Below, piece after piece: positions 5,349 to 5,994 of a stretch of DNA of 5,994 nt. Position numbers and translations under genes: made by a program. The notes under the pieces were generated by a model that worked only from the letters and a program-made list of their open reading frames with translations, had not been told where the DNA came from and did no database searches. The DNA lies in NCBI GenBank assembly GCA_027046105.1, contig JALTZQ010000031.1, positions 1 through 5,994 on the forward strand, written 5' to 3'. Each line of letters begins with the position of its first letter. The stretch's first letter is position 1. The stretch is from Pyrodictiaceae archaeon. GTDB taxonomy: Archaea; Thermoproteota; Thermoprotei_A; Sulfolobales; Pyrodictiaceae.

Positions 5349-5606
5349 ATGGCTAGACTCAAGCAGGTTAAGTTCTATCTTGGCGAGGAGCAGTATGAGA
5401 AGCTGAGGAAGATAGCCGAGCAGCAGGGCCTGTCTGTTCCAGCGCTAGTAAAGAGCATTGTTCTCGAGTACCTGGGGGAGGCTGAGTACGGGGACCTCGT
5501 CCATCGTATCGAGGAGCTTGAGAGGAAGTATGAGCAGCTAGCACGAGAGGTAGGCCGCATAGAAAGGGACCTAGCACTCCTCGCGAAGAGGTGTAGTAAG
5601 AGTTGA
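5349..5606 (+). CDS. Ribbon-helix-helix DNA-binding protein with C-terminal coiled coil
   Basis: An 85-residue CopG/Arc-type transcription factor. The strand LKQVKFYL (residues 4-11) would insert into the DNA major groove, followed by helix A (12-26), the turn GLS (27-29) and helix B (30-42, PALVKSIVLEYL). Residues 50-80 form a regular coiled coil with hydrophobic a/d positions L50, I54, L57, Y61, L64, V68, I71, L75 and L78, which may tie dimers together or bind a partner. ATG 5349 is the first start and lies 11 bases after the last array site. The gene is very probably autoregulated through the upstream GTAC array. Its stop overlaps the start of a truncated ATPase (TTGA), implying that the pair was once one operon. 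Codons are G-richer than those of the 5' genes. It could alternatively be a partition centromere-binding protein or an antitoxin-like regulator. Confidence 0.88.
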   Translation: MARLKQVKFYLGEEQYEKLRKIAEQQGLSVPALVKSIVLEYLGEAEYGDLVHRIEELERKYEQLAREVGRIERDLALLAKRCSKS

Positions 5607-5914
5607 ACATCAAAGAGCTGAGGAGGCTTCTAGAACCATACAACCCGTGGTGGAAGGATAGGCATTGGTACAAGTATGACCTGTTGCTCCGAAACTTCTA
5701 CAACTCCATGCTCAAGAGCGAGCCTAGGCTCTACTACCACCTAAGGAGGATAGCTACGCCCAGCGCATATGGTGTAATCACTATACGGGGGCCCCGGCGA
5801 GTAGGTAAAACCACGCTAATCAAGCTCCTCATAAGGTACCTTATTGAGGAGAAGAATGTTGACCCCCGAGCAATATTCTACATCTCCCTAGACTACGGAT
5901 CTCCTCTAGAATAG
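5603..5914 (+). pseudogene. Truncated archaeal AAA-type ATPase
   Basis: The N-terminal 103 residues of an archaeal P-loop ATPase of the AAA family common in Crenarchaeota, whose intact members are several hundred residues long. Seen: the typical opening with NPWWKDRHW (residues 14-22), Walker A GPRRVGKTT (63-71), then the strand AIFYISLDYGSPLE, where it ends at TAG. Walker B, sensor and C-terminal regions are absent, and the two other forward frames of the remaining 80 bases do not restore them. It should be unable to hydrolyse ATP normally. TTG 5603 is the start and overlaps the RHH stop codon as TTGA. The break near 5895-5914 looks like a deletion or recombination junction. A shortened but still expressed product cannot be ruled out. 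Confidence 0.82.
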
Positions 5915-5994
5915 CCTTCTCCACAGCTGCTGGCACCCCAACACCCGCAACCTATACTAGCTCCTTAAAACTTGATTAACCCACCGTCCAAGGA

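Noticed and set aside
5882..5967. Frameshifted continuation of the truncated ATPase
   Set aside because: The open frame reads as Ser/Thr/Ala/Pro-rich sequence with no Walker B or helical ATPase pattern.
5963..5970. CTTAAAAC near the right edge as a promoter for a gene beyond the window
   Set aside because: The spacing would fit a start near 5990, but the gene itself is not visible, so it cannot be supported.

Overview
The window looks like accessory DNA of a hyperthermophilic crenarchaeon: a plasmid, an integrated plasmid or virus, or the scar of one. Support for this comes from heavy ATA/AGA/AGG codon use, TATA-type promoters close to start codons, GTG and TTG starts, several ribbon-helix-helix (RHH) proteins, and an archaeal P-loop ATPase of the type often scattered in these genomes. 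The genus cannot be told from sequence alone. No rRNA, tRNA, CRISPR array, transposase or integrase is visible.

Layout. Bases 1-3092 carry plus-strand genes with an A/C-rich coding strand: a cysteine-rich TOPRIM/DUF3226-like protein (45-722), a doubtful small hydrophobic ORF (957-1199), a small two-helix membrane protein (1258-1566), an orphan helical protein (1529-2041), an overlapping second orphan frame with no normal start codon (2014-2568), and a protein with a C-terminal membrane anchor (2715-3092). A hairpin-rich gap (about 3125-3195) separates these from a convergent minus-strand operon.

The minus-strand operon (4926 down to 3263) has three tightly packed genes: a Walker-type ParA ATPase, an RHH protein with an added C-terminal helical domain resembling the SAM-like core-binding domain of tyrosine recombinases, and an unrecognised 109-residue protein. 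It has a recognisable TATA box and a ribosome binding site in front of a GTG start. The arrangement reads as a DNA partition cassette of unusual composition.

Between this operon and the next gene lies the most striking element. Nine exact GTAC cores (mostly RGTACT) occur within 5202-5338, spaced at 11 bp or multiples of 11 with one 21-bp exception. They include an 18-bp perfect inverted repeat and an 8-1-8 palindrome. The array runs into the promoter of a small RHH plus coiled-coil protein (5349-5606), which is probably its ligand. It may be an autoregulatory operator, a centromere-like site, or both. The RHH gene overlaps the start of an archaeal AAA-type ATPase (5603-5914) that stops soon after Walker A, so that gene is a truncated remnant. 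Base and codon use change between blocks, suggesting a mosaic.
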